From assembly GCA_002716585.1 (NCBI GenBank), contig PBBL01000085.1, positions 62,001-126,000 of the forward strand: a DNA stretch of 64,000 bases, given 5' to 3'. The notes under the pieces were generated by a model that saw nothing but the letters and a program-made list of their open reading frames with translations, was not told where the DNA came from and searched no databases. The position numbers were made by a program, and so were the translations under genes. Of this stretch, positions 19,462 to 27,387 are shown one piece after another. The stretch's first letter is position 1; every line of letters begins with the position of its first letter. This DNA is from Myxococcales bacterium (GTDB taxonomy: Bacteria > Myxococcota_A > Bradymonadia > Bradymonadales > GCA-2716585).

Positions 19462-19534
19462 TGTGACCGGCGGGGCTCGAACCCGCACAGACCTCATTCA
19501 CAGTGAGGCGCCCTACCAATTGGGCCACGGCCAC
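19462..19534 (-). tRNA. tRNA-His (GTG), copy 1
   Basis: 73 nt, acceptor GTGGCCG/CGGTCAC, D-stem GCCC/GGGC, anticodon stem CCTCA/TGAGG, loop CTGTGAA giving GTG, T-arm GCGGG-TTCGAGC-CCCGC. The base before position 1 is T and the discriminator is A, so the usual His G-1:C73 pair is absent, as in the alphaproteobacterial type. Confidence 0.92.
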
Positions 19535-19536
19535 AG

Positions 19537-19608
19537 TTCGGGAGGGAGGATTCGAACCCCCAACATCCTGGACCAGAACCAGGCGTTCTACCTTTGAACT
19601 ACCCCCGA
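19537..19608 (-). tRNA. tRNA-Gln (CTG)
   Basis: 72 nt, acceptor TCGGGGG/CTCCCGA, D-stem GTTC/GAAC, anticodon stem CCTGG/CCAGG, loop TTCTGGT giving CTG, T-arm GGGGG-TTCGAAT-CCTCC. A canonical Gln tRNA. Separated by 2 bp from the His gene. Confidence 0.93.
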
Positions 19609-19661
19609 GTGGGTCGGCTCGTGTGGGCGGGCGAAGGCGCCCACACGAACGCGAACAGAAG

Positions 19662-19734
19662 AGGACCGGGCAGGACTCGAACCCGCAACCCATGGATAGA
19701 AGCCACGTGTGATCTCCGGTTTCACCACCAGTCC
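19662..19734 (-). tRNA. tRNA-Arg (TCT)
   Basis: 73 nt, acceptor GGACTGG/CCGGTCC, D-stem GTGA/TCAC, anticodon stem CGTGG/CCATG, loop CTTCTAT giving TCT, T-arm GCGGG-TTCGAGT-CCTGC. Reads AGA, a rare codon in this GC-rich sequence. Confidence 0.9.
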
Positions 19735-19765
19735 CCATGCTGTGCGCGGCGCCTGAGCGCCGCAG

Positions 19766-19837
19766 TGGCGGGAGGGGGACTCGAACCCCCGATCTCCAGG
19801 TTATGAGCCTGGCGAGTTACCACTTCTCTACCCCGCG
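19766..19837 (-). tRNA. tRNA-Met (CAT), initiator-like 1:72 mismatch
   Basis: 72 nt, acceptor CGCGGGG/TCCCGCC with a C1:C72 mismatch, anticodon stem CCAGG/CCTGG, loop CTCATAA giving CAT, T-arm GGGGG-TTCGAGT-CCCCC. The unpaired first position is an initiator trait, but the three G:C pairs of initiator anticodon stems are incomplete (A29:T41). Confidence 0.88.
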
Positions 19838-19839
19838 AG

Positions 19840-19911
19840 TACCCCTGACGGGAATCGAACCCGTGCCTTCGGACTGAGAACCCGAGATCCTTGCCGCTAG
19901 ACGACAGGGGC
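19840..19911 (-). tRNA. tRNA-Glu (CTC), copy 2
   Basis: 72 nt, almost identical to the gene at 19341; the single change turns the last anticodon-stem pair into G31:T39. Loop TTCTCAG gives CTC. Belongs to the second Glu-His-Gln block. Confidence 0.92.
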
Positions 19912-19952
19912 GTGCGCCCACTGAGGGCGTTTGTGCCCCCTGAAGGGGCGAG

Positions 19953-20025
19953 TGTGACCGACGGGGCTCGAACCCGCACAGACCTCATTCACAGTGAGGC
20001 GCCCTACCTGTTGGGCCACGGCCAC
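19953..20025 (-). tRNA. tRNA-His (GTG), copy 2
   Basis: 73 nt, same acceptor, anticodon arm and discriminator A as the gene at 19462; differs in the D-loop (AACAGGTA against AATTGGTA) and one T-stem wobble. G-1 is again absent. Confidence 0.92.
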
Positions 20026-20027
20026 AG

Positions 20028-20100
20028 TTCGAGGAGGAGGATTCGAACCTCCAACATCCCGGGTCAAAGCCGAGCGGTCTACCAATTGACCTATCCTCGA
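20028..20100 (-). tRNA. tRNA-Gln (TTG)
   Basis: 73 nt, perfect acceptor TCGAGGA/TCCTCGA, D-stem GGTC/GACC, anticodon stem CTCGG/CCGGG, loop CTTTGAC giving TTG, T-arm GGAGG-TTCGAAT-CCTCC. First gene of the array in the direction of transcription. Confidence 0.93.
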
Positions 20101-20130
20101 TCGCGAGGGGGTCGGCGACGGGAGCGGCCA

Positions 20131-20177
20131 TAAAAAAAGCCGTGGTCACAGATCCCCTTCAGGGGAGGTGCCACGGC
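20131..20177 (-). terminator. Intrinsic terminator (T7 tract)
   Basis: On the minus strand GCCGTGG and CCACGGC (20171-20177 with 20139-20145) form the outer stem, TCCCC/GGGGA the inner stem with a 4-nt loop, followed by seven T (20138-20132). It is the only classical U-tract terminator I see in the window, and it sits 31 bp before the first tRNA of the array. Confidence 0.7.
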
Positions 20178-20457
20178 CTCACGCGTTGCTCCGACCCCTC
20201 GCCGGCCTGTCCACCTCAGTGGAGTCAGACCGTCGGGGGGCCGCGGCGTATTCGCGTATCTGGCGCACAGCACCTCAGCCACCGTTCGAGCCGCTCCCGC
20301 GAGCAGCTCGCGGGTTGGGCCTCGAAGCCAGCGTGCCATTCCCGTTGCACCCTGGCGGTGGGATGGCTCGTGGGTTCGAGCAGGTGGTTTGTGTGTCGCG
20401 TCGTCATCTCGTTCAAGTCTCCCAATCGGGGTCGCTTCGGTGAGCGTCCTCGTCGCT
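20131..20457 (-). ncRNA. Candidate structured small RNA upstream of the tRNA array
   Basis: This non-coding stretch begins about 12 bp after a sigma54-like promoter and ends at an intrinsic-terminator-like hairpin with a T7 tract. It contains further compact hairpins: an 8-bp stem CCCGCGAG/CTCGCGGG with a 3-nt loop at 20296-20314, and TCCAC/GTGGA near 20210. The possible reading frame across it (ATG at 20462) has no ribosome-binding site, is Arg/Pro-rich and would run into the first tRNA. I do not recognise an RNA family (tmRNA, 6S and SRP RNA signatures were not found). Alternatively it is the leader of the tRNA transcript. Confidence 0.4.
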
Positions 20458-20467
20458 GTCATGTATT

Positions 20468-20483
20468 TGCAGCGCCCGTGCCA
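20468..20483 (-). promoter_or_regulatory. Sigma54-like promoter
   Basis: TGGCACGGGCGCTGCA on the minus strand matches the -24/-12 pattern TGGCACG-N4-TTGCA at all but one base, with correct spacing. It points towards the candidate RNA and the tRNA array. Confidence 0.45.
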
Positions 20484-20613
20484 ACTTTCGCCACCCCCGA
20501 AATCCGGGGCTGGAGCGCTCGGCGCGCCTCAAAACACGAGACAGCTCGATAAATCACGATATGACAGGATAAACCGTCGCTCCGATCGCGCTCGAAGCGT
20601 TGGAGGGATCCCC

Positions 20614-21480
20614 CTACAGCGCCGCGCGCGCCGCGTGGAGCTGCGCCACGACGAGCCCGCCGAGGGCGATCAGCAGCACGTAGACCGCCGTACTCGCGAC
20701 CGGGTAGCGCGCCTTCCAGAAGGAGACCGCCGTGCCAAACGAGCGCTTGGTCTTCAGCCGCACCCCATCGAAGTCCACCGCGTAGATCTCATCCAGGATC
20801 AAGTGGGAGAGCCCACCGAGGAAGGCCCCCAGGCCGATCACGAGCCGCTCCGCCGGGCTCAGCGCCGAGAAGAAGGCGACGCAGGCCAGCGCGTAGCACC
20901 CCACGAACGGCACCGTGTGGAACACGCCGCGGTGCACCGTCACCCGCTTGAAGATCGGCACGATGAGCTGAATCAGCGCCGCCGCCGCCACCAGGAGCAG
21001 CCACACGCCGCCCGGCGCGCTCGCCAGCGGCTCGGGCAGCGGCAGCTCGATCGGGACCGCGAGCGTGAACCCGAACGCGCACGCCGCCGCGACGCACACC
21101 GCCCGCAGCGACGCGAAGAACCCCGACCGGGCGCCCAGCTGCTCCTGGCGCCGCAGCAGCGCATGCATCCCGGCGTGGGCAGGCAGCAGCGCCAGCAACC
21201 CCCAGGAGCGCCACACCGCCACCCCCTGCTCCGCCAGCGACGCCGCCGCGACCACCGGCAGCGCCGTCGACAGCAGCGCGCTCACCTCCACCAGCCCCGT
21301 CCCCGTGTCGTGGTCCAGGTCCGGCACCACCCCGCCGATCACCGCGGCGATCACCGCCAGGATCAGCGCGTCCAGCCCCACCGTGGCCAGCCCCGCCCCT
21401 TGCAGCCCGTACCAGGACAGCCCCACCGTCGCGACGCCAACCGCCGTCGCCCAGGCCGTATGCGTTCGGAAGTTGGCCAT
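20614..21480 (-). CDS. YdjM-like membrane-bound metal-dependent hydrolase
   Basis: 288 residues from the ATG at 21480 (GAGGCACAG site). Inner-membrane protein with seven or so hydrophobic segments and the family's scattered metal-ligand pattern: FRTHTAW at the N-terminus, GGVVPDLDHDTGTG near residue 50, HRGVFHTVPF near 190 and GGLSHLILDEIYAVD near 235. Members are predicted metal-dependent hydrolases of unknown substrate; the E. coli homologue YdjM is SOS-induced. It is divergent from the helicase-nuclease gene and upstream of the small-RNA region. No LexA box is obvious in the 205-bp divergent gap. Confidence 0.85.
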   Translation of the reverse strand: MANFRTHTAWATAVGVATVGLSWYGLQGAGLATVGLDALILAVIAAVIGGVVPDLDHDTGTGLVEVSALLSTALPVVAAASLAEQGVAVWRSWGLLALLPAHAGMHALLRRQEQLGARSGFFASLRAVCVAAACAFGFTLAVPIELPLPEPLASAPGGVWLLLVAAAALIQLIVPIFKRVTVHRGVFHTVPFVGCYALACVAFFSALSPAERLVIGLGAFLGGLSHLILDEIYAVDFDGVRLKTKRSFGTAVSFWKARYPVASTAVYVLLIALGGLVVAQLHAARAAL

Positions 21481-21685
21481 CTGTGCCTCGTGTCGATCCT
21501 GACCCATCGCGGACGCGGCATCGTACCGCCCCGCCTGACGGTGGCAAGTTCGTCGCGGGCGCGCTCCGGCGGTGCACCGCCGATCACCCCGAGACCACCC
21601 ACGGCGCTTGCCAAACTGAACGGGCAGGGGCAAGATGGTGCGCTGAAGGCAACACCGAGACCCCCAGCTCGCACCAGGCGCCCCG

Positions 21686-24600
21686 TTGACAGCCACATCA
21701 GATCAGATCAAGACCCGCCGTGACCGCCTCCAACAGCTCTGCAATCGCTTTGTCGGGCTCAACATGCGCAGCCGCGCGCTGCGCCTGACCCGCACCACCC
21801 AATCGGGCGCCTTCGACCTGCACCGCCTCCAACGACACGCCCCCAAGGCGTTCAACCACCTCCTCGCGAGCCTCGGGGCGCAGTCCGACACCCCCGTCCC
21901 GCTGCTGGAGGTCGAGCCCAGCCTCGACGAGCACACCTCCATGGCGCGCGACCTCTCCACGCTCGCCCGCGCCGCCCGCGCCACCTGGCAGGAGATCGGC
22001 GCCCAGGACCTCGCCGTCGGCTGGCCCTTCATCGAAGGGCGCTGCCGGGACGGCACCTGGATCCGAGGCCCGGTGCTCCTCTACCCCGTGTCGCTCGACA
22101 TGACGACCAGCGGCCTGCTCCGCTGGCAGGCGACCTTCACCGGGGCAGCCGCCCTCAACCCGTCGCTGGTCCAGACCCTGGTCCGCCTTGAAGGCCTCAA
22201 GCTCGACCTGGACATGCTCATCAAGGCGGACCAGGACGGCCTCTTCAAGGTCGACGCCGAGACGTGGCGCTCGCTGGTGACCACGCTCGCGGGCCACGGG
22301 CTCCGCCTGACCCCCAACCAGCCCTACGCCCTCCCGCCGCTCGCCCCGCTGGAGAAGCGGCTCAAGGAGGCCCGCGAGGCCGCCCCGGTGGGGCTCCTCC
22401 AGGTGCAGAACCACCTCATCCTCGGGCGCTTCCCGCGCTGGGGCAGCACGCTGGTGAGCGACTACGAGAAGCTCCTGGAGACCGACCTCTCCGACGCGTC
22501 CCTCGGCCTCGCGGGCGACGTGCTCGCCGTGGATGAGGAGGTCGAGTGGGCCGAGGGCGCGGCGCTTGAGGACGAGGCGCTCGACGACGCCAGCCCGAAC
22601 CAGGTGAGCAACGGCGCGCCTGGCCCGAGCAACTCCCGTAACCTGGAGACGATGCTCACCGGGCGCCGCCGCTGGCAGGTGCTCTCCTCCGACGCCAGCC
22701 AGGACGCGGTCTTCTCCTTCCTCGACCAACCGGACAGCCGCGGCCTCGTCGTCCAGGGGCCGCCCGGCACCGGCAAGTCCCAGCTGATCGCCAACCTCGT
22801 CGCCTCGGCCATCGCCAGCGGTGAGCGCGTCCTGCTCGTCTGCCAGAAGCGCGCCGCCCTCGACGTCGTCGCGGCGCGCCTTGAGAGCCAGGGGCTGCGC
22901 GAGCCCATCGCCCTCGTCAACGACGTCGAGCAGGACCGCAACGCCGTGTGCGACACCATCGCCGCGTCGCTGAACGCCTTCCTCAACAAGAGCGCCTCGC
23001 TCGGGCAGCTTGAGCAGACCATCCAGAGCACCATCGAGGACCACGACCAGGCGCTCCGCCGCTTCGAGGCCCGGCTGCGGCAGGCCCACGTCTCACACCG
23101 CCTCCTCGTCGATCGCCAGGAGGGGCGCCCTGCCCTCGTCGAGCTTCAAGAACACAGCCTCCAGGACGACGGGCGACCCCTGCCCGACCTCACCACGTGG
23201 GCCAACGACACCAACCTCTCCGACGCCGTCGCCCTGCTGCCGACCATCGAGTCCATGGCCCGGGTCACCGAGCCCCTCTCCGCGCCGCACCCGCTGCACC
23301 ACCGCACCCACTGGGGCGGCAAGTCCCGCGAGGAGATCGCCTCGCTCACCAAGCGCCTCAAGCGCGTGATGCGCCTCCTCCGCGACCTCGACGGCGTGGA
23401 GGGCACGATGACCGCCGCCGAGGCGTCGCGGCAGCGCCAGGCCTGGGTCGCCGGTGGGCCGATCCTCGACCTGTTCGAGTCCGGCAGCCGCGAGGAGCTG
23501 GACCACTTCCTCCTGTTCTGGTTCTGGACCGGCGGGCAGACCCGCCACGGCGAGTGGAGTCAGGTGATGACGCTGCTCCAGGACGCCCGCGAGCGCCTCG
23601 CGCCGGTCCCCTCCACGCTCGTGACCACCCCCAGGAGCCAGCTCGAGGGGTGGATCAAGGATCTGGCCGACCTCGCCCAGCTCAACCAGGCCTGGTACCG
23701 CGTCTTCATCCCGCGCTGGTGGGCGCTGCGCAAGATCCCCGGGCAGGTGCTCGCGCTGTGCGAGCGCTGGACCAGCCCTGAGCGCAACGCCGCGCTCGCC
23801 AACCCGGCGCAGATCTGCCAGTCGGCGCTCGCCTGGCACGACCTCATCGAGGCGATGCCCACCGACAACGCCTTCATCGACTTCGGGTTCCAGGGCGACC
23901 CGGCCGAGCTGGACGACGCCATCGAGCGCCTCAAGCGAGGCCACGACCAGGTGCGCTCGCTCCACAAGCTCCAGAAGCTGCTCGCGCGCCGCGGCGGCCC
24001 CTACGCCGCGCTGCCCGACCTGAGCCTGGAGGCCGACGCGACCATCCCGTTCATCGAGGCCGCGCTCGCCGACCGCCGCATCGACCGCCTCTCCAACGAC
24101 CTGCTGGAGGCGACCCGCGACCTGAGCGACTTCTTCAAGGAGGAGTTCCTCCAGAGCCTGCGCAAGGACGCCTCCGAGGGGCTCGTCCGTGAGAGCGCCG
24201 TGCGCCTGCGCGAGGTCCTTGAGGCGCTCAAGGACGCCCAGGAGGCGCTGCGCATCGATCAGCTCACCATGATCCTCCCCCCCTGGGCGCAGCGCTTCCT
24301 GCGCGAGTGGCGCTCCGTCGAGGGCGAGCGCTGGGATCCCGGTCGCGACGCCATCACGGCCCTGGAGCGCGCCTGGCAGCAGCGGCTGCTGGGCGACCGC
24401 AGCCCCGACGTCATCGAGGCGCCGCTGGTCAACCACACCCAGCTCGGTCACCTGACGCGGGACCTCACCGCGGCCCTCGACATCGCGGGCCGTGGCTTGA
24501 TGGCGCGCCACCACAAGCGGCTCGCCGAGGCCTGCGCCCACCCGACCCAGGGGCGCTCGCTCCGCAAGCTGGCGGCGGCGGCCGCCAAGCGGCGCTGGCG

Positions 24601-26062
24601 CCAGAGCCTGCGCCAGCTCGTCGAGGCGTACTGGAGCCGCGGCCTCGACGTGGTCAAGCCCTGCTGGTTCTGCTCGCCGGAGTCGGTCGCGGCGCTGTTC
24701 CCGCTGCGACCGGGGCTGTTCGACCTCGTCATCTTCGACGAGGCCAGCCAGTGCCCGGTCGAGTCGGCCATCCCCGCGCTCGCCCGCAGCTCGCGGGCGC
24801 TCATCGCGGGCGACGACCAGCAGATGCCCCCGACCCACTTCTTCCGCGCCTCGCTGGAGGAGACCGACGACGACGACGCCACCCTGCTGGCCAGCCGCTC
24901 GCTGCTGACGCTCGCCCGGATCGCGTTCCGCAGCACGACCCTCCGCTGGCACTACCGCTCGCGCCACGAGGAGCTGGTCGCCTTCTCCAACGCCGCCTAC
25001 TACGGGCAGCGGCTCATCACCGCGCCCAACGTCCATCGCCCCCGTGACATCCTCAGCGAGGGGATCCACTGGGAGCAGGTGGACGGCCTGTGGAGCCAGC
25101 AGACCAACCACGCCGAGGCGGTCCGGGTCGTCGAGCTGCTCGACACCATCACCACCAACGCCGAAGACGACGACCACCCGCCCTCCATCGGGGTGGTGAC
25201 CTTCAACCGCAAGCAGGCCCAGCTCATCGAGGAGCTGATCGCCCAGCACGCCGCCCAGACACCCCGCTTCCGCCGCTACCTCGCCTTCGACCGCAAGCGT
25301 GACCCCACCGAGCAGCTCTTCATCCGCAACCTGGAGAACGTCCAGGGCGACGAGCGCGACGTCATCATCTTCACCGTCGGCTACGGCCCCACCGAGCCCG
25401 GCGGGCGCGTCCACGCCCGCTTCGGCCCCATCGGTCAGGAGGGCGGCGAGAAGCGCCTCAACGTCGCGATCACCCGCGCGCGCACCGGCATCTGGGTCGT
25501 CTCCTCGTTCCACCCCGACCAGCTCGACGTCTCCCGGACGCGCCACGCCGGACCGAAGCTCCTCAAGCTCTACCTCTCCTACGTCTACCATCAGACCCAG
25601 GGCGACGAGGCGGCGGTCGAGCGCGTCCTCCTGGAGGCGGGCGAGATCGGCGGCGGCCTCGGCGTCACCGGCAGCAACCGCAACCCGCTCACCGGCCGCC
25701 GCCCCGGCCACATCGTCCGCGAGCAGCTCCTCGCCCGCCTCCAGGAGCAGAACGTCCGCTTCGCCACCGACCTCGGGCTCGGCAGCCAACGCCTCGACAT
25801 CGCCGTCGGCCCCCAGGGGCAGGACTTCTGGTCCGTCGGGATCGACTGCAGCGAGTTCCTCGCCACCCGCGACGACGTCGCCCGTGACGTCTACACGCCG
25901 CTGTTCTGGAAGCGCCTCGGTTGGTCGCTGCTCCGCATCACACCCTCCATGTGGGCGCGTGACCAGATCAGCATCCTGCGCATGATCCAGCTCGCCATGC
26001 AGCAAAGCTCCACCCAGAAGCGCTCACGTGAGGAGCTTGAAGAGGTCACCCTCGTCTTCTGA
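21686..26062 (+). CDS. SF1 helicase (DNA2/NAM7 type) fused to a PD-(D/E)XK nuclease-like domain
   Basis: 1458 residues. The N-terminal ~330 residues resemble DUF4011-type extensions. SF1B helicase motifs follow: Walker A QGPPGTGKSQL near residue 358, DEAS Walker B (LVIFDEASQCPVES near 1017), GDDQQMPP, the arginine motif LRWHYRSRHEEL near 1090, and VQGDERDVIIF plus LNVAITRARTGIWVVSS near 1222-1270. The last ~110 residues (VREQLLARLQEQNVRFATDL, RLDIAVG, VGIDCSEF) match the MTES_1575-like endonuclease tail, although the usual Glu/Lys residues are not obvious. Long helicase-nucleases like this act in DNA repair or phage defence. The start is a TTG with no clear ribosome-binding site and is the least certain part. 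Confidence 0.85.
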   Translation: MTATSDQIKTRRDRLQQLCNRFVGLNMRSRALRLTRTTQSGAFDLHRLQRHAPKAFNHLLASLGAQSDTPVPLLEVEPSLDEHTSMARDLSTLARAARATWQEIGAQDLAVGWPFIEGRCRDGTWIRGPVLLYPVSLDMTTSGLLRWQATFTGAAALNPSLVQTLVRLEGLKLDLDMLIKADQDGLFKVDAETWRSLVTTLAGHGLRLTPNQPYALPPLAPLEKRLKEAREAAPVGLLQVQNHLILGRFPRWGSTLVSDYEKLLETDLSDASLGLAGDVLAVDEEVEWAEGAALEDEALDDASPNQVSNGAPGPSNSRNLETMLTGRRRWQVLSSDASQDAVFSFLDQPDSRGLVVQGPPGTGKSQLIANLVASAIASGERVLLVCQKRAALDVVAARLESQGLREPIALVNDVEQDRNAVCDTIAASLNAFLNKSASLGQLEQTIQSTIEDHDQALRRFEARLRQAHVSHRLLVDRQEGRPALVELQEHSLQDDGRPLPDLTTWANDTNLSDAVALLPTIESMARVTEPLSAPHPLHHRTHWGGKSREEIASLTKRLKRVMRLLRDLDGVEGTMTAAEASRQRQAWVAGGPILDLFESGSREELDHFLLFWFWTGGQTRHGEWSQVMTLLQDARERLAPVPSTLVTTPRSQLEGWIKDLADLAQLNQAWYRVFIPRWWALRKIPGQVLALCERWTSPERNAALANPAQICQSALAWHDLIEAMPTDNAFIDFGFQGDPAELDDAIERLKRGHDQVRSLHKLQKLLARRGGPYAALPDLSLEADATIPFIEAALADRRIDRLSNDLLEATRDLSDFFKEEFLQSLRKDASEGLVRESAVRLREVLEALKDAQEALRIDQLTMILPPWAQRFLREWRSVEGERWDPGRDAITALERAWQQRLLGDRSPDVIEAPLVNHTQLGHLTRDLTAALDIAGRGLMARHHKRLAEACAHPTQGRSLRKLAAAAAKRRWRQSLRQLVEAYWSRGLDVVKPCWFCSPESVAALFPLRPGLFDLVIFDEASQCPVESAIPALARSSRALIAGDDQQMPPTHFFRASLEETDDDDATLLASRSLLTLARIAFRSTTLRWHYRSRHEELVAFSNAAYYGQRLITAPNVHRPRDILSEGIHWEQVDGLWSQQTNHAEAVRVVELLDTITTNAEDDDHPPSIGVVTFNRKQAQLIEELIAQHAAQTPRFRRYLAFDRKRDPTEQLFIRNLENVQGDERDVIIFTVGYGPTEPGGRVHARFGPIGQEGGEKRLNVAITRARTGIWVVSSFHPDQLDVSRTRHAGPKLLKLYLSYVYHQTQGDEAAVERVLLEAGEIGGGLGVTGSNRNPLTGRRPGHIVREQLLARLQEQNVRFATDLGLGSQRLDIAVGPQGQDFWSVGIDCSEFLATRDDVARDVYTPLFWKRLGWSLLRITPSMWARDQISILRMIQLAMQQSSTQKRSREELEEVTLVF

Positions 26063-26202
26063 TATGAACTCGTGTGGAAAGGTCGCTCGCTCAACCCTGC
26101 TCGCTCACTCGAAAACCCAGAGCGACGGCCTGGGGTCTGGCCACACGACACGGGGCGTATCCAATTGGAGAGGGGCGAGGGCGACGTGGAGGCGCTCCAG
26201 GC

Positions 26203-27270
26203 TCAGAACCGATAGACGGTGCCGAGGTTGGCGAAGACCAGCTCGGCGATGTTGGAGCCGTCGATGATCTTGCCGCCCGAGAAGATGAACTCGTAGCGAT
26301 CGAACTTGAGGATGACGCCGCCGCCGACGTCGATGAAGTCCCGGTCCTGGGTGAGGTCGATGACGTCGAACGTCTCCAGGCGAAACCCCTCCGCCTCCTC
26401 GTCAGGCTCCCGGGTGGCGAAGCTCTGCCCGATCGTATCGCCGTCGATCACGGTGTGGGTCCCGTTGATCTCCGCGAACAGCGCCAGGTGCTTGCCGATC
26501 AGCTGCCCGGCCTTGACCCCCCAGATCACCTGCTCGCCCGGCCCGTTGAAGCGCAACCGAAACCCGACGTTGGCGCGGGCGAAGGTCTGCGTCGCCGAGA
26601 TGAAGGTCCCGAACAAGAGCTGACCGGTCAGATCCACCTGACCGTCCCCGAGCGTGAAGTCGTCCTGAATCGGCGGCTCCCCCATCGGGATGACGTCGCT
26701 CGCCTCCGACGCGCTCAGCAGCCCCGGGTCGCCGTCGCGGAACGTCCCCGTGGGCTTGTCGTAGCCCGACGGGACCTTCAGCTCCAGCTCGGGGGTGACG
26801 AGGATGAACGAGTTGATCGCGTTGTAGCGGATGGACAGGAAGATGTCCTGGAGGCCGTGCACCTGATCCGAGAACGAGAAGACGGGCGAGATCGCCACCC
26901 GCCCGTCGCCGTTGATGTCGTTGGACCCATCTTCGGCGGGGGCGGTGATGTAGAGGGGGTCGGACGTGAAGTCGATCGACTTGTAGACCGCCTTGAGCGA
27001 CACCTCCATGTCCATCCCCAGGCCCCGACGGAGCGTCAGCTCCGCCGACTGCGAGGAGAACTCGCCGTTGAGGGGGAAGTCCTGGTTGGTCCCGTCGGGC
27101 AGGAACTCGCGGTCGGCGAACTCCGTCCGGTACTGGAGCTGGAGCACCGTCGTGTCCTTGGGCAACACCCACGGGGACGCGCTCGCGCTCGCAGCGCTCA
27201 AGACAATGGTGAGGGAGGCGCCGAGCCACAGCAGGCCTCGGACGTCAGCAGAAGGGGGCGAGGTCATCAT
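26203..27270 (-). CDS. Outer-membrane beta-barrel protein with signal peptide
   Basis: 355 residues from the ATG at 27270 (a second ATG follows directly). Signal peptide core GLLWLGASLTIVLSAASASAS, then alternating hydrophobic/polar strands (TVLQLQYRTEFADREFL, ELTLRRGLGMDMEVSLKAVY, IFLSIRYNAINSFILV, LELKVPSGYDKPTGTF) and an aromatic C-terminus (AELVFANLGTVYRF) typical of barrels inserted by BamA. Acidic insertions such as EDGSNDINGDGR may bind calcium. No specific transporter family recognised; MetA-pathway or generic porin-like architecture is possible. Confidence 0.8.
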   Translation of the reverse strand: MMTSPPSADVRGLLWLGASLTIVLSAASASASPWVLPKDTTVLQLQYRTEFADREFLPDGTNQDFPLNGEFSSQSAELTLRRGLGMDMEVSLKAVYKSIDFTSDPLYITAPAEDGSNDINGDGRVAISPVFSFSDQVHGLQDIFLSIRYNAINSFILVTPELELKVPSGYDKPTGTFRDGDPGLLSASEASDVIPMGEPPIQDDFTLGDGQVDLTGQLLFGTFISATQTFARANVGFRLRFNGPGEQVIWGVKAGQLIGKHLALFAEINGTHTVIDGDTIGQSFATREPDEEAEGFRLETFDVIDLTQDRDFIDVGGGVILKFDRYEFIFSGGKIIDGSNIAELVFANLGTVYRF

Positions 27271-27387
27271 CAGCGATCTCTGGTTGGAGCGCTCCACCCA
27301 GGCGGAGCCTGGCCGCTCAGCGCATGGTCTGCGCCTGGTATGATGACCCCATCTGGCCAGGGATGCGAAGAAAAAGTGACGACGGCG

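Noticed and set aside
20091..20462. 123-codon minus-strand frame upstream of the tRNA array
   Set aside because: No ribosome-binding site, Arg/Pro-rich, and it runs through a terminator hairpin into a tRNA gene. The region is better read as a non-coding RNA or leader.
20131..20600. tmRNA, 6S or SRP RNA in the region before the tRNA array
   Set aside because: The tRNA-like 3' end of tmRNA and the conserved tetraloop or bubble patterns of the others were not found on either strand.
20389..21723. 444-codon plus-strand frame opposite the YdjM-like gene
   Set aside because: It is a His/Arg/Gln-rich shadow of the membrane protein gene, without domains; the minus-strand protein has a ribosome-binding site and conserved metal motifs.
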